Below are positions 20,909-35,899 of a stretch of DNA of 64,000 nt, in pieces. The notes under the pieces were generated by a model. That model was given only the letters and a program-made list of their open reading frames with translations, had not been told where the DNA came from and made no database searches. Made by a program: the position numbers and the translations under genes. The stretch's first letter is position 1; each line of letters starts with the position of its first letter. This DNA comes from Ulva prolifera (Eukaryota > Chlorophyta > Ulvophyceae > Ulvales > Ulvaceae), in the NCBI GenBank assembly GCA_023078555.1, contig CM041196.1, positions 2,852,001 to 2,916,000 on the forward strand, read 5' to 3'.

Positions 20909-21983
20909 GCAAAAAAAAGTGACGTGCAAAGAATCGCCGGTGTCGAGAGAGGCGTTGAGGCTGACAGGATGGCATCATGCATGTAATTTGTGTGTACACC
21001 ATGGGAAGGCATAACCACCGCTCCCAACTACTCCTGGCCGCATGGAGATTTTCGCTGAAAAGTCAACCTGAAGAATGAGAGCATGTCGCTGATTCGTACA
21101 AACACAGTTGCCCAACACGGCTGCAAGTTCCATTGGAAGCGGCTCAGCGCCCCTGAATGGAGGCAGACAATGCGAATGCAGCGGGCACTGCGCCACTTAT
21201 CCACGCACACACCCGCCCCCTGCGCCCCCGCTTCACACAGCACTATCTCCAGACCACTCCAGACGACATGCAATTGCGAATGTTTTACAAGGATAAAGTC
21301 AGAAATGCAAGTACCATCGCATGACACACACGAGGGCACCCCACACGCAAGCAACCACCGGCACTCGACACAGACCAACACATCTGTACCATGCATGTGG
21401 GAGTGTGTACTTACAGGTCCGGTGGCACACAAAGCACACACAGGAGCTGCAGGGGGGGGGGGCACCGTGTGGACGCCGGCGCGTTACATCTCCTCGGACA
21501 TCCTGCCCCCCCCTCGCACCTGCGCCAACGTGCGCCGGCCACGGGGGCTCCCGCTGCGGGGCCGCAGGGGCAGGCTGCTCCCCGGAGGCCGCCCCCGCGG
21601 CGCTCCGCGCAAGCAAATACTGGGTACACCACATCACCACAGCGCCAGGGGTGCCGCCTCTCAGCTCACTCTATCTCTCTCGCTCAACATCAACAGCAGT
21701 GGCCGGCGCCTGACGCCAAAAAGCCCATGCATGTGTGGGCCACGGCCGGCCCTCCGGCGCCCCACCCACGCCAACCCCACAGCTTCTCCATACCACAGTC
21801 GATCTCCAGACTTCCTGCCGACAGCGCCCGGCCAGCATCACACAGGCACACGAATCCGATGCGCCGGCACCGTCGCCGGCATGCATGACACGGAGCGGGC
21901 ACGGCGCGTGGCACACGCGGCGGTCTCACAGGGTGCGGCCATGCTGCGCCGTGCTGCGCCGTGCTGCGCCGTGCTGGGCCGGG

Positions 21984-24419
21984 CTAGGCCATGCGGCCGC
22001 TGGTGAGGTAGAGGACGGTGTAGAGGGTGGAGAGGGAGGCGAGGAGGCCGGCGGGCATGAACTTGCGCGTCTTGGCGTAGCGCTTCGTCATGAGGATGGC
22101 CAGCACCAGCGTCGTCCCTGCACCGCATGCTCGCTCCGGTCACCACCCCGATGCACCAACCACGGAACTCCTTGCACGATAGGGCTGCGGACATGGTGTT
22201 GCTTGCGCTGGTGGCCCCTGGTCACGTGCGCCCGCATGCCCCCGGCCACCCGCATTCGCATGCATGAGTGGTGTGGGTGCGACCAGGGTTCAATCCGGGT
22301 GGGTGATTGAACAGCCACGTCCCGTTGTCGCACACGCATGCATACTACGCGTTGCGCGTCAGGGTAACGTTGCACCAAAGGCAGGCAGAAGAACGCAGGA
22401 GGAACGGCTGCGAGTGGCCGCCGCCGATGATGCACACACGAGCTCCCTGGCTGCGGTGTTGCAGTGGTGCGTTTGTGCGTAGATGACCCTGTCATGGTGG
22501 CGCCAGCCACTACAACGTCTTCTGGTGGACGGGACCCGTCCCACCAGAAGACGTCGTAGTGGCTGCCTCATGCGTTTGACCACCTGTGGCCACCACCTGG
22601 GACCACTCTTTTGACTTGCATCACACAGGCGCACTCTGCCGCAAGGCCCCGCGCACCATGCATGCAACCGCATCTGCGCACTTGTCCGGCTGCATGCATG
22701 CGCAGCCGCCGCCGCCGGCGCCGCGTCTGCGGCTGTGCATCGCAAGCCACCCCCCTTCTCTCAACTCGTCTCGCTCAACTCATCTCTCTCAACTCGTATC
22801 CGCCCGGCCACGTGCCGCGGCCTGCCCGGCGCCTCCACTCACCGTCCCCGCACGCATGCCACCGACCGCCCTGCACCCGCCACACCCACACAGCCATCAC
22901 CACGAGCTCAGGCTACCGCATGTGACCAGCAGCAGTTCTCAAACAACACGCAGATCACAGATTGAAACTTGTTCGCTGAACAAGCAGTGCACACGAATCG
23001 CTTGCCGCTGAATGCACACGCCGCTTCGCACGGTCCCAGTCTCTGCCGCTGGAACATTGAGCTGCTTCAACACCTGCCAGGTTTCACCTGCTGCCCGCGG
23101 CACGGCGCTCTTCGCACAGACTCATGACTCTGGCGCACCGAGACGCCGGCAGCAGTGCGCCACCCACACCACACTGGCCGGCGCATACGTGCCAGCACAC
23201 ATATGTACGCATGATAGCCTGAGCGTATTCTTTAGGATACCTCCAGCAGAGGCAGTCCGAGGTGATGGCGCTATCCGGGCCACAGGCTATGTTGCGAGCA
23301 GGTGCCCCGAAGCCACTGCGTCTGGGCACCTGTCGCTCATGCTCAGCAGCATACAGCATGCCATGCTGGTACAATTTGCGCTGTCCAGTGTGTACTCGTG
23401 CATGGTCGTACTGATGAATGTTCAGACAGGGCGGCCTGATTGGTGGACTGGTCAGTGATGCTGCTGTATGCAATTTGGGCAGATTTTTCCTGACACTGGG
23501 TGACAGCGTACCGCAAGCAAGGCAGAAGCCCAGAGCTGATGACGATCCGCCCATCAGCATCGATGATAGCACCAGCACAGCTCCGCTCCCGCACCCAGCG
23601 ATGGCACTCTTCGTGCTGCCACTTTCCTTGTATCCCATGATACCGCCCACTGCACAGACGACTGACGTCAACGAAGGTTCAAGTACACAATTCCTAACAC
23701 GATGCAGGGGTCAGGTGCGTGATATGCGGTTCATCCGCACAGGCTCCCGGAACCGAACCCGGTTTGCAAGGCTGGACATCCAGACGCAACGTCCATTAGG
23801 CGGAGGAAATGCATACAGCGCAGCGATTGAAATAATTAAAATTCTCACCTAGCAGAAGAATTGCAAGCACGACGGTTGCCAGCGGCAAGCGGCCACCGTC
23901 CTCGGCTTCCCCTTCGGAACCTCCAGACCCACCGCTGCCTCCGCTACCCGAGCCACCACCTTCGCCACCATCGAACTGATCCTCGTATCCAATGTAAGGT
24001 GTTCTGCAAGGGCGACATGGTGATGCGTAGCAAGTTGTTCTGGCCGGCAGCGTAGCGACAATCCAGGCGTTGCACTTCAATCGGTGATCGCGTGTACCGG
24101 ATACCACAACTGCAATATCCCATCACCCCATTGCCACCTCGCCTAAACTATGGCACATCACATCATTCTATCGCTGTCAAATCCGAGTGTCTGTCGCGTA
24201 TGTACACCAGACCGCGTGGACGTGCTTGCTGGGGCCGCACATTTCAGGGTTGTTCGGGTCGGGCCACACTCGATCCCCTTCTGCAGCGCGCTTGACGACA
24301 CGAACACTTCCACATGATAAAGCTGGCCGGGAAGCTGATGTGAAGCGCGCGACCGCGCTTGCCGTGGGACGCACTGTACATTGCATGCTAACAGACCCAA
24401 TCATCTTCAGCAACACCAA
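21984..24419 (-). CDS. FAX/TMEM14 family membrane protein, probably plastid
   Basis: Tmemb_14 proteins are small four-helix membrane proteins; the plant FAX members export fatty acids from plastids. Exons: first exon from 24419 (or ATG 24386) to about 24222, basic and Ser/Ala-rich like a transit peptide; 24003-23849, acidic Gly-rich linker then PLATVVLAILLL; 23649-23512, GGIMGYKESGSTKSAIAG; 22117-21984, AILMTKRYAKTRKFMPAG with stop TAG at 21984-21986. The last three exons join in phase to give the typical GGIMGY...SGS...MPAGL arrangement. The first exon junction does not resolve to one phase, so an extra exon or another donor is possible. A 60-bp palindrome lies in the last intron. Confidence 0.8.
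22505..22564. other. 60-nt near-perfect palindrome in FAX/TMEM14 intron
   Basis: agccactac-A-acgtcttctggtgg at 22505 is mirrored by the complement at 22541-22564, with one mismatch (A/G) and one bulged base. The arms are about 29 bp and the loop is minimal. It could form a long hairpin in RNA or a cruciform, or be a tiny fold-back element. Confidence 0.85.
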
Positions 24420-24439
24420 AATTCTACTGCGTGATGGTC

Positions 24440-25230
24440 AATCCAAGCATCTGAGGTGATCAATGGAGTGCAAAAGCGTATGTATGTTGTAAAGTGGCTC
24501 GAATGGCGGTAGCGGGGCCGCAGCAGGGCCGTCAACGCTTCGCGAGGCGATCGCGACGAGAGCATGGGACACTATGAGCTCGCAGGGCAGCGCGGACCCG
24601 TGGGCCTCATCGCGGCCGCATAGGCCAGTCGGGATAAGGCCGTACATCCGCTCGGATAGTGATGTCTTGTAGATACGAATTCAAGCACGTCGTAGCTGTA
24701 GGAGCTCGAGCAAACAATCAACCAGCTAGCTAAAACGCGAACCTCCAACCAAACCGCCGACAGGGCCACCTCATCGCTTCCATGTTACAGAGTCCAGGCT
24801 GACTATGGGCGAGATGTGCATGCAAAGGGGCAGAGAACACTGTGTGTGTAGATACGGATACAAGCACATTCCCATTGAAGGATCTCTCACAAACAATCAA
24901 CATCCATTTGGCTACAGTGCAATCCATGATTCAAATCGCCGACCACACCAGCTCACAACTTGCACATTACAAAACGAGTCCGGACTGATTATTGGCATTA
25001 ACCAGGCAAAGGCGCAGTGAGAACTGCCTGTGTGGGGGCCGCCACGCCACCGGTGACCTGAGCGCCAGTGCAAACACTTCCTCAGCCAGTCTGCAACCAC
25101 CGGACACGCTTCCGGCGGCGCACAGAGGGCTATGCACATTCACACAACCGTGTCACACCTACACCACGAACGAGCGCCTCTGCATGCACTGAGTCACGCG
25201 CAGGCGGCCACGCAGGCGCGGACAGCAGCG
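24440..25230. repeat. intergenic region with a diverged tandem duplication
   Basis: Segments 24668-24808 and 24846-24995 align with common blocks (tgtagatacg-a-tacaagcac, caaacaatcaac, accgccgac/atcgccgac, ggctgactat/ggactgatta). Similarity is perhaps two thirds. No intact reading frame is shared, so it looks non-coding. Confidence 0.5.
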
Positions 25231-25234
25231 GCGA

Positions 25235-27111
25235 TCAGTACGGTTGGTAGCGGGACTGCCGGCCGTCATTGCGGCCCCCACCGCCGTTGCCGCCGCGGGA
25301 GCCGTACCCGCCCCCGCCCATGCTGCTGCCGTATCCTCCGCCACTGCCCATGCCCATCCCCATGCCGTTGCCCATGCCATAGCCGCCCATGCCCCCCATG
25401 TCCATCCCCATGCCCATGCCATACATGCCCATGCCGTAGCCGCCCATGCCGTATCCACCCATACCATATGCACCCATCCCATACCCTCCCCCCATGCCGT
25501 ACCCGCCCATGGTTCCGTTGGTGCCACCGTAGCTGCCACGGTCCCGGCCCCCACCACCGTAGCCACCACCAAAGCCACCCATTTGGCCGTACCCACCAGC
25601 GCCGGCGCCATAGCCACCCCCGTAGCCACCGCCACCCCCACCACCCCCGCCACCGCGGAGCTCATCCTTCGGCACAGCACGTTTGCAGTCGACCACTCGG
25701 TCCCGCAACGTGTGCTTCACAATGAGCGCTTTCTCAATGCTCTTCGTGTTGTCATATGTCACAAAACCAAAACCCCTCGACACTCCGTTCTGATCACTCA
25801 CGACTGCCGCATCTTCTACTGTGCCATATGAGGAGAAGTGCTCCTTGAACTCGTCACTAGTCACATCCCTCTGCATGACACATTGTTGTCATCAGCAGGC
25901 AGCAACAGTAGCTGCCCAGTCATGCATGGATGCATGCATGACTAGGCTTCAGAGAGACTTCTTGATGACACACATGGCTCTATCTCTGTAAGGCAGAGCC
26001 ATGCCTTTGCATCCACCTTCGCTGATTACTACTCTAGGCTCTGTGAGGATGTTGCGATGTGCAGGAGGTGTGTAGGAGGGTGCAATAGAACAACCACTGA
26101 GGCAATGTCACAGCATGCATTCACATGTGTGTGGAGTGAGCTGGGAAGCCCTCAAGTGTGCATCGAGTGCAGTGCTTGCTCTCAGTGACACGCTGTGAGG
26201 AGATATGTCGCTGACATTGTCTCACGATCAAAAATCTTTCAAAGCACGAGGGTTGTGCATGCTCGGCAGCTGAACTGGGCCTGCTTAATGCAGTCCAGAA
26301 CCACACACCAGGCAGCAGCGGGTGGAAGTAGCCAAGAGGTGGCTGTATGATCAGTGACTGGAGACACACCGGCACACCGCCCACGAACAGCTTGTTGGTA
26401 GACTTCTGTCCGCCACCTCGACTCTTGGGTATTGCCGCTTTCACTTCTACATTCCGGCCGTCAATCTGGTGCGGCTCATGCTGCAAACAGATAGACTATA
26501 CATCAGAACTCTTCTACCTGCTGTCAGCATAGCCACCGGCACAAACTCTCGATCCCGTCCGACCACACAAGCCAACAACTTCGCCTACGTGCTACCGGGT
26601 ATGGCAGAGGTGTCCTGGGGAGCCAATCGCAGACTCTGTCGCCAACAGCCCAATATCCGTACTCGGAAGCAAACCGTCAAGACAAGTAGAGGAAAGAACT
26701 AGAATCGCTCTAGCTATGGACCTACCTCCAGAAAATTGAACGCGTCCTCTATATGAGCGAAAGTGACAAAGCCAAAACCCTTGTTCGACACAAAAGCATC
26801 GGTAATCTGTCCCCTGCAAGTGTAAGCCTAGTCTAGCCAAAAATCCTGGCGCTATGATGTAGGCCTGGGGGCAACAGGCGCACGGGGGATATCGTCACGA
26901 TGGCCGCAGTACACGGGTAAGGCTACATCGCAATGGACTCACCAGCCACCGGCGTAGTTGGACAGCTTTTCTTGTGTCACATCTTGATCAATGCCACCGA
27001 TGAAGAGCTTGCCTTCGACGATATCCTCGAGATGTCTCCTGCCTGAGCGTCCGCCCATACCACCACCACCTCCGCCTCCGGCACCGCCTCCCTCGTGTCC
27101 ATAAGCTTCAT
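25235..27111 (-). CDS. two-RRM glycine-rich RNA-binding protein (DAZAP1/hnRNP A-like), 5' exon not found
   Basis: Nuclear or cytoplasmic mRNA-binding protein type. Exons in phase: 27111-26943, 26813-26726, 26480-26370, 25870-25235 (TGA at 25235). RRM1 has RNP2 KLFIGGI and RNP1 KGFGFVTF; RRM2 has KLFVGGV and RGFGFVTY. A long Gly/Met/Tyr tail follows, built from MGGYG-type repeats (about 120 residues, prion-like) ending SRYQPY. RRM1 is unusually short between its RNP motifs: YAGGWGQITDAFVSNKGFGF lacks the usual loop before RNP1. The first exon starts after an acceptor in mid-codon, so a start exon lies upstream, not identified in 27112-28050. Confidence 0.88.
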
Positions 27112-28050
27112 CTGCAGTTCGAATGTGCACGTTAGAGCAAGATTTACGGGCGCTCGTGGGAGCCAGTACACAGGTATCGGAAGACGAGCTGCTACGAATT
27201 ATACTCGCGCACACGGGCACAGGACTGATCATCGCAAGGCACATGCACATTTTTCGTTTGGAACCACGCTGCTACCTTTTCTGCAGCTCCCCACATATCT
27301 GCGGTGCTGACTTAACGACCCCATATCAGTTGCAAGCAGACAGGAGCGCTCTCCATCTAAGCACTTGCATGAAAGCCTTTGAACATAATACTTCGTATTT
27401 CAGCAGGCAAAAACATACCCATCGGCGCGAAGTTTCGTGTGAGCTGCTCAGCGACTTAGTCAGCGGATAGCCTGTATGTGCCGCAAGCGTCGTCTGCTTG
27501 CCACAGTCGGATCCCACAGCAATTTGTATACACAGCCAACCCCCCTGGCCTTGTAGTGCACTTGTGCGGAGCAGAATGGGGTCCCGCTGCTGCCGGTCGT
27601 GATTGGGCCCATGGCCCGCGAAGAAAAGTCGGTATGCATGCGCGTGGCGCTGGTGACCGTCGAACACTCTTTTACCAGTGCGTTTGTCAACCACGCTGTG
27701 GCAGCACACGTCAGCGATCGCCGCACAAGGTACTGGCATGGGTGCACCATGTTCATCAGCTGTTGGCAGGTATACATCGCTGATGCATCTCGGTTGTGAT
27801 TCCATCAGCATGCGCACCCGCCGTCCACCGATCTACACGCTTGCGTGAACGATCACGACAGCTTGCTGACCGTGTGTACACTTGTTCACAGTCCGCCTTG
27901 AATTGTACTGGGGCGCTTCTGTCTTGCGATTAGGTGCTGCTCGGCGTGTTGTACGCCGGTATAGAAAATCTGTGCTCAGCACTGTGCGGAGGCCCTAAAG
28001 TACGTATGCCGCGACGGCAAAACAAGCAATAGGCGACAACATCCTCTTGA
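27112..28050. other. upstream region of the RNA-binding gene, content unresolved
   Basis: Open frames on both strands between 27326 and 27817 (163 codons minus, 66-101 codons plus) have no recognised domain. The missing first exon of the RNA-binding protein probably lies here. Confidence 0.35.
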
Positions 28051-28053
28051 AGA

Positions 28054-28612
28054 ATGCTGAGTAGGCTCGGGCGGCACATCCTTGGCACAGAGGCCTGCCA
28101 TGGTCTGTGGGGAGCGGTCGGGCTCAGCCAGTTCAATGCGGCATGGCAGCCGGCAGCAGCGGCATCAGCAGTAGGCCAGACAAGATGCATGTCATATGCA
28201 CCATTCAAGCGGGTACGAGCCTTGTCAGTGTCAGCAGGTGTTTGCGCTCTTGATATCATGCACCAAGCGCTCGGGCAAGGGCAGCCAGTTCGCGAGACAC
28301 CACACCAGCTGGACCACTCAATAACATGCACCTGGCACCACGTATCGCCACAGCCTGCCAATTGCTGTAACTTTCTCGGGATTCCCAACACACAGGACCG
28401 GGAACGATGTGCAGAAGACGACCACCAAGGCCAAGATCAAGAGGCATCCAAGCCGCCTGCGAGTAGCCACACACGTCGCGCTGTGCTCGCACTGTGGCAC
28501 AGTCTTCGCTCCGCATGAGCTCCTACCCAAGGACAAGCGCTGGTGCAGTGGCGAATGTGGCATCCCGCGTGATTTGATGATGCGGCAGTCACATGGCAAC
28601 CTCAAGGTCTAG
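28054..28612 (+). CDS. small basic zinc-ribbon protein with mitochondrial-type presequence
   Basis: Exon 28054-28212 encodes an Arg/Ala/Ser-rich N-terminus (MLSRLGRHILGTEACHG...) ending FKR before a GTACGA donor. Exon 28415-28612 follows in phase from a gtgcag acceptor and encodes KTTTKAKIKRHPSRLRV, then C-S-H-C and C-S-G-E-C 17 residues later, and stops at 28610-28612. The total is about 118 residues. Size, basic character and two Cys pairs resemble mitochondrial ribosomal proteins such as bL32m, but the spacing does not match that family, so the function is left open. Confidence 0.55.
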
Positions 28613-28619
28613 AAGTCCT

Positions 28620-30430
28620 GTACACATTGCAACGCGAGGTCGGAAGTCATGCACATCCCAGTCCAGCGCAGTAGACTTCGCCTCGCAGGCTGAAGATCCC
28701 AGCTCACAAGCTGAAGCATGATTAGCTTGTACAGCTGGAAGCTTGTACGGGCCCAAGCTTGTGCCGAGGCCACCTCCGCCTGTTTCAGGAACGGACACCA
28801 GCTGCCATGCCACTGTGGCACGAGACCCTCTTCAGCAAAGAGTCTTCACCCATCAGCTCCCGTAGACTCCTGTCACGTGCAGTCTTGGCATCATCCGGGT
28901 GCCCTTGTGTGCCGAAACATGCTGCTGAGGCTGGGTGCGCTTGAGTGCATCATGTCGATGGCAATGCTGCCAGTAGTCAGCTTGCCTGCTATGAACCTGG
29001 GCGGCTGTGCCATCCATGCCTACCAGCCACCCATAACGTGAACTTGAGTCCCATTGCTTCCTTCTCAAGCAATGCTATGTGACGGTGCAACTTTGTAATG
29101 TTCAACTTTGGCCCACGACAGAAGCTTCTTCTCATGCGCATGCACCTTTGATAGACTCCGCTTGGTGGCGCTGTTATGCAAGAAGAAGGATCACTTCCGG
29201 AGCCAAGATGCATGGCGCAGCCTGTCCGCTGCGTCACTACGGATGGTGTCAGCCTCATCCGCAGCACACCGGTGGGACAGTGTCCCCCAGTACAGCACTG
29301 ACGATCTGTCTGCAGCAAGTGAATTGACATGCCAACTCCTGGGCAGACCAAGCAGCGCAGATTCGGTGTGTCAGTGCATGCGGAATCGATCAATAGAAAA
29401 TGCCAGTGTCAAACGAAACTTCTGAAGGTGAATCCTTAGCGCGGCAACAGCAGCGGCAAAGGGTGACATACACATGCCCTATCACCAGTAGCAGTCTCAC
29501 ACAATGGTCAACAAGCTGCGGCGGATTCCCACAGTTCTGGCCACGGTAGACACACCACACTTGCGCATCGCCGAGCTGCTCAAGTCATGCTTCAGATCCA
29601 CAGTGTTACAGCATCATGGAGTGGCAGATGCGAGACGCAGCAGCCATCCTGCGCACACTCTGGGGCTGCATCGGCCATCCCAGATTGCAGCACAAGCGGT
29701 GGCGCCGGCTCGGTGGCTCCGGATGTGTCAGGATCAGGTGTGGCGCAGGTGTGGCGCCTGGCAGGGCATCTGACCGCCTGCAGTGGCGCCACTGCAGCAG
29801 CTGCGCCACGGCATCAGGCGCAACCCTGCGCCGCAGCCAAATACACCAGCGCTGGAGTCACTGCGGGGGCGTCGACCCGCGGCCGGCCAGAAAGCACCGC
29901 CACTGGCATGTCTCGGAGTGTGCCCCAGGCGCCCCCCGCATCTACCACCGCACAAGACAGGCACACATGCGCTACACAACACATGCACCAGCACAAGTGC
30001 AGGCTCGACGTCCAGCTGTATGCATGCACGCGCCACTGGAGACCCCCACACCACATCCGGCACGCATGCGCAGCTCCTGGCCGCTCACGCACACGCAAGC
30101 TCACAGCCTCCCCTGCTTGGCCCCGGCCACCGATCAAACACTGGCATCAGCGGCCGGACAGCCTGCGCTGCAATGCACCCAGCGCAGCGCGCAACCTACA
30201 CACCATGGCTGATCCACATCTGCACGCATCTGCACCATGGCTGCGCCACATCAGGCAATAGCGCTACCCCCCCAAACACCCATGCGCCGCCGCACAGGGT
30301 AGCCGCGAAGTCCACCTCGGTTCGCCGCGGCGCCTCCTTGGCGTCTACGCCAAGCGCATGCAGCTCACGCCCGCTCAGGCCGCGGCTGTGGACGCGCCAG
30401 AGGACGCGTGCGTGCGCGCGTGCGCGATGA
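28620..30430. other. intergenic stretch without a recognised gene
   Basis: ORFs of 60-220 codons occur on both strands (longest plus 29587-30261), rich in Ala, His and Thr with no domain. They were judged to be by-products of GC-rich sequence. Confidence 0.4.
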
Positions 30431-30434
30431 GCTC

Positions 30435-34761
<4,327 letters not shown>

Positions 34762-35899
34762 GGGTGGGCTGTGCCGTGGACTGCAGATCGATCCGGCGAG
34801 ATTGTCGCGAAGGCAGGGGTGAACAGCGATGTGCGGCAAGAGGTCAGTGGTGCAATTTGAAGTAGAGATTGGACATCGACGCAGTTTAGGGAGTTGTGCA
34901 GGGCAGAGTGCCTTCATGGCGGGCACCCCTGGCGTGGCGCATCTGTGCACTGTGGGGTGACCGCTTGGAGTGATTTCGGGCGCACCATGTAGCTGACGGG
35001 GCTTTGAGTACCTGTACGTGTTACGAGATGTTTAAGCGTGCGTCGTGTCGGTGCAAGTCACAGACATCACAATTTGGACACCGGGGACACGGATCTGTTG
35101 GACCCAGATTCACCAAGACCCACATCCAGCCACCGAGGATGCACATATAGCACAATATCAAAGCATCTAGGCAGTATTGATGTGCGCACTTGTGTTGTGA
35201 GGACCCGGTTCATGCTGAACACGAGACGGCTTGCTGTATCAAGAATGGCCACTTTAGCTATGAAACCGCTGTAAGCAACGCCCTGAAACAGTGTGGACAA
35301 ACTTTATGTATGCTTACCGTGAGTAATCAGGTCTATGCGGACGTACACGTTGACCAGTCTGGGTGCGACGTGTCCAGAACGGAGAGATCAATTCGTATCA
35401 CCGGCGCCTGTCACTGTTGTCGCGTGTCCCTGCAGATTGTTTTCTGAACTGCCGTAAATCTACGAGTTCATGAGCTGCATCTTTTGGTTGATCTTTGTGG
35501 CCGTCTGAGGAGAACACCGAAATGGCATAAAGAGGCTGGTAGCCACGAGTTAAGCGTCCAGTGAGGCGTCAAGGACATGCCGTAGCTACGCGTAGATAAG
35601 AAACGCTGTAGACGCAGAGGACATGCGACACATCAGGCAGCTGCAGGAACTGTCCGCGCATATAGCCACTGCCCACCGCGACCAGTGCTTTGTGAGCGGG
35701 TGCATCCCGGTAGATGGTCAGTTTAGACTTGCTCGGCACACTGCTTGGCCAGCCTCTGTCAGCTACGCACAAGCATGATCCAATAGCTGCGACAGATCAA
35801 TGACAAATTTCCGTTTCCGTTCCTCCATAGCCGTTGAAGGTCGAGATTCTGTGGTCAAGTGACGTTTGCGCAATACCGTGTTGAAGACATCTTGCAAAC
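34762..35899. other. intergenic region between divergent GluRS and glucuronokinase genes
   Basis: The two starts diverge, so both promoters should lie here. No TATA-like element or coding domain is evident. Short ORFs only. Confidence 0.5.

Noticed and set aside
21838-22194. 118-codon minus ORF over the TMEM14 last exon
   Set aside because: Out of frame with the membrane-protein exon, which has clear family motifs and splice signals.
29587-30261. 224-codon plus ORF, Ala/His/Thr-rich
   Set aside because: No domain, splice support or homologue; composition follows the GC-rich background.
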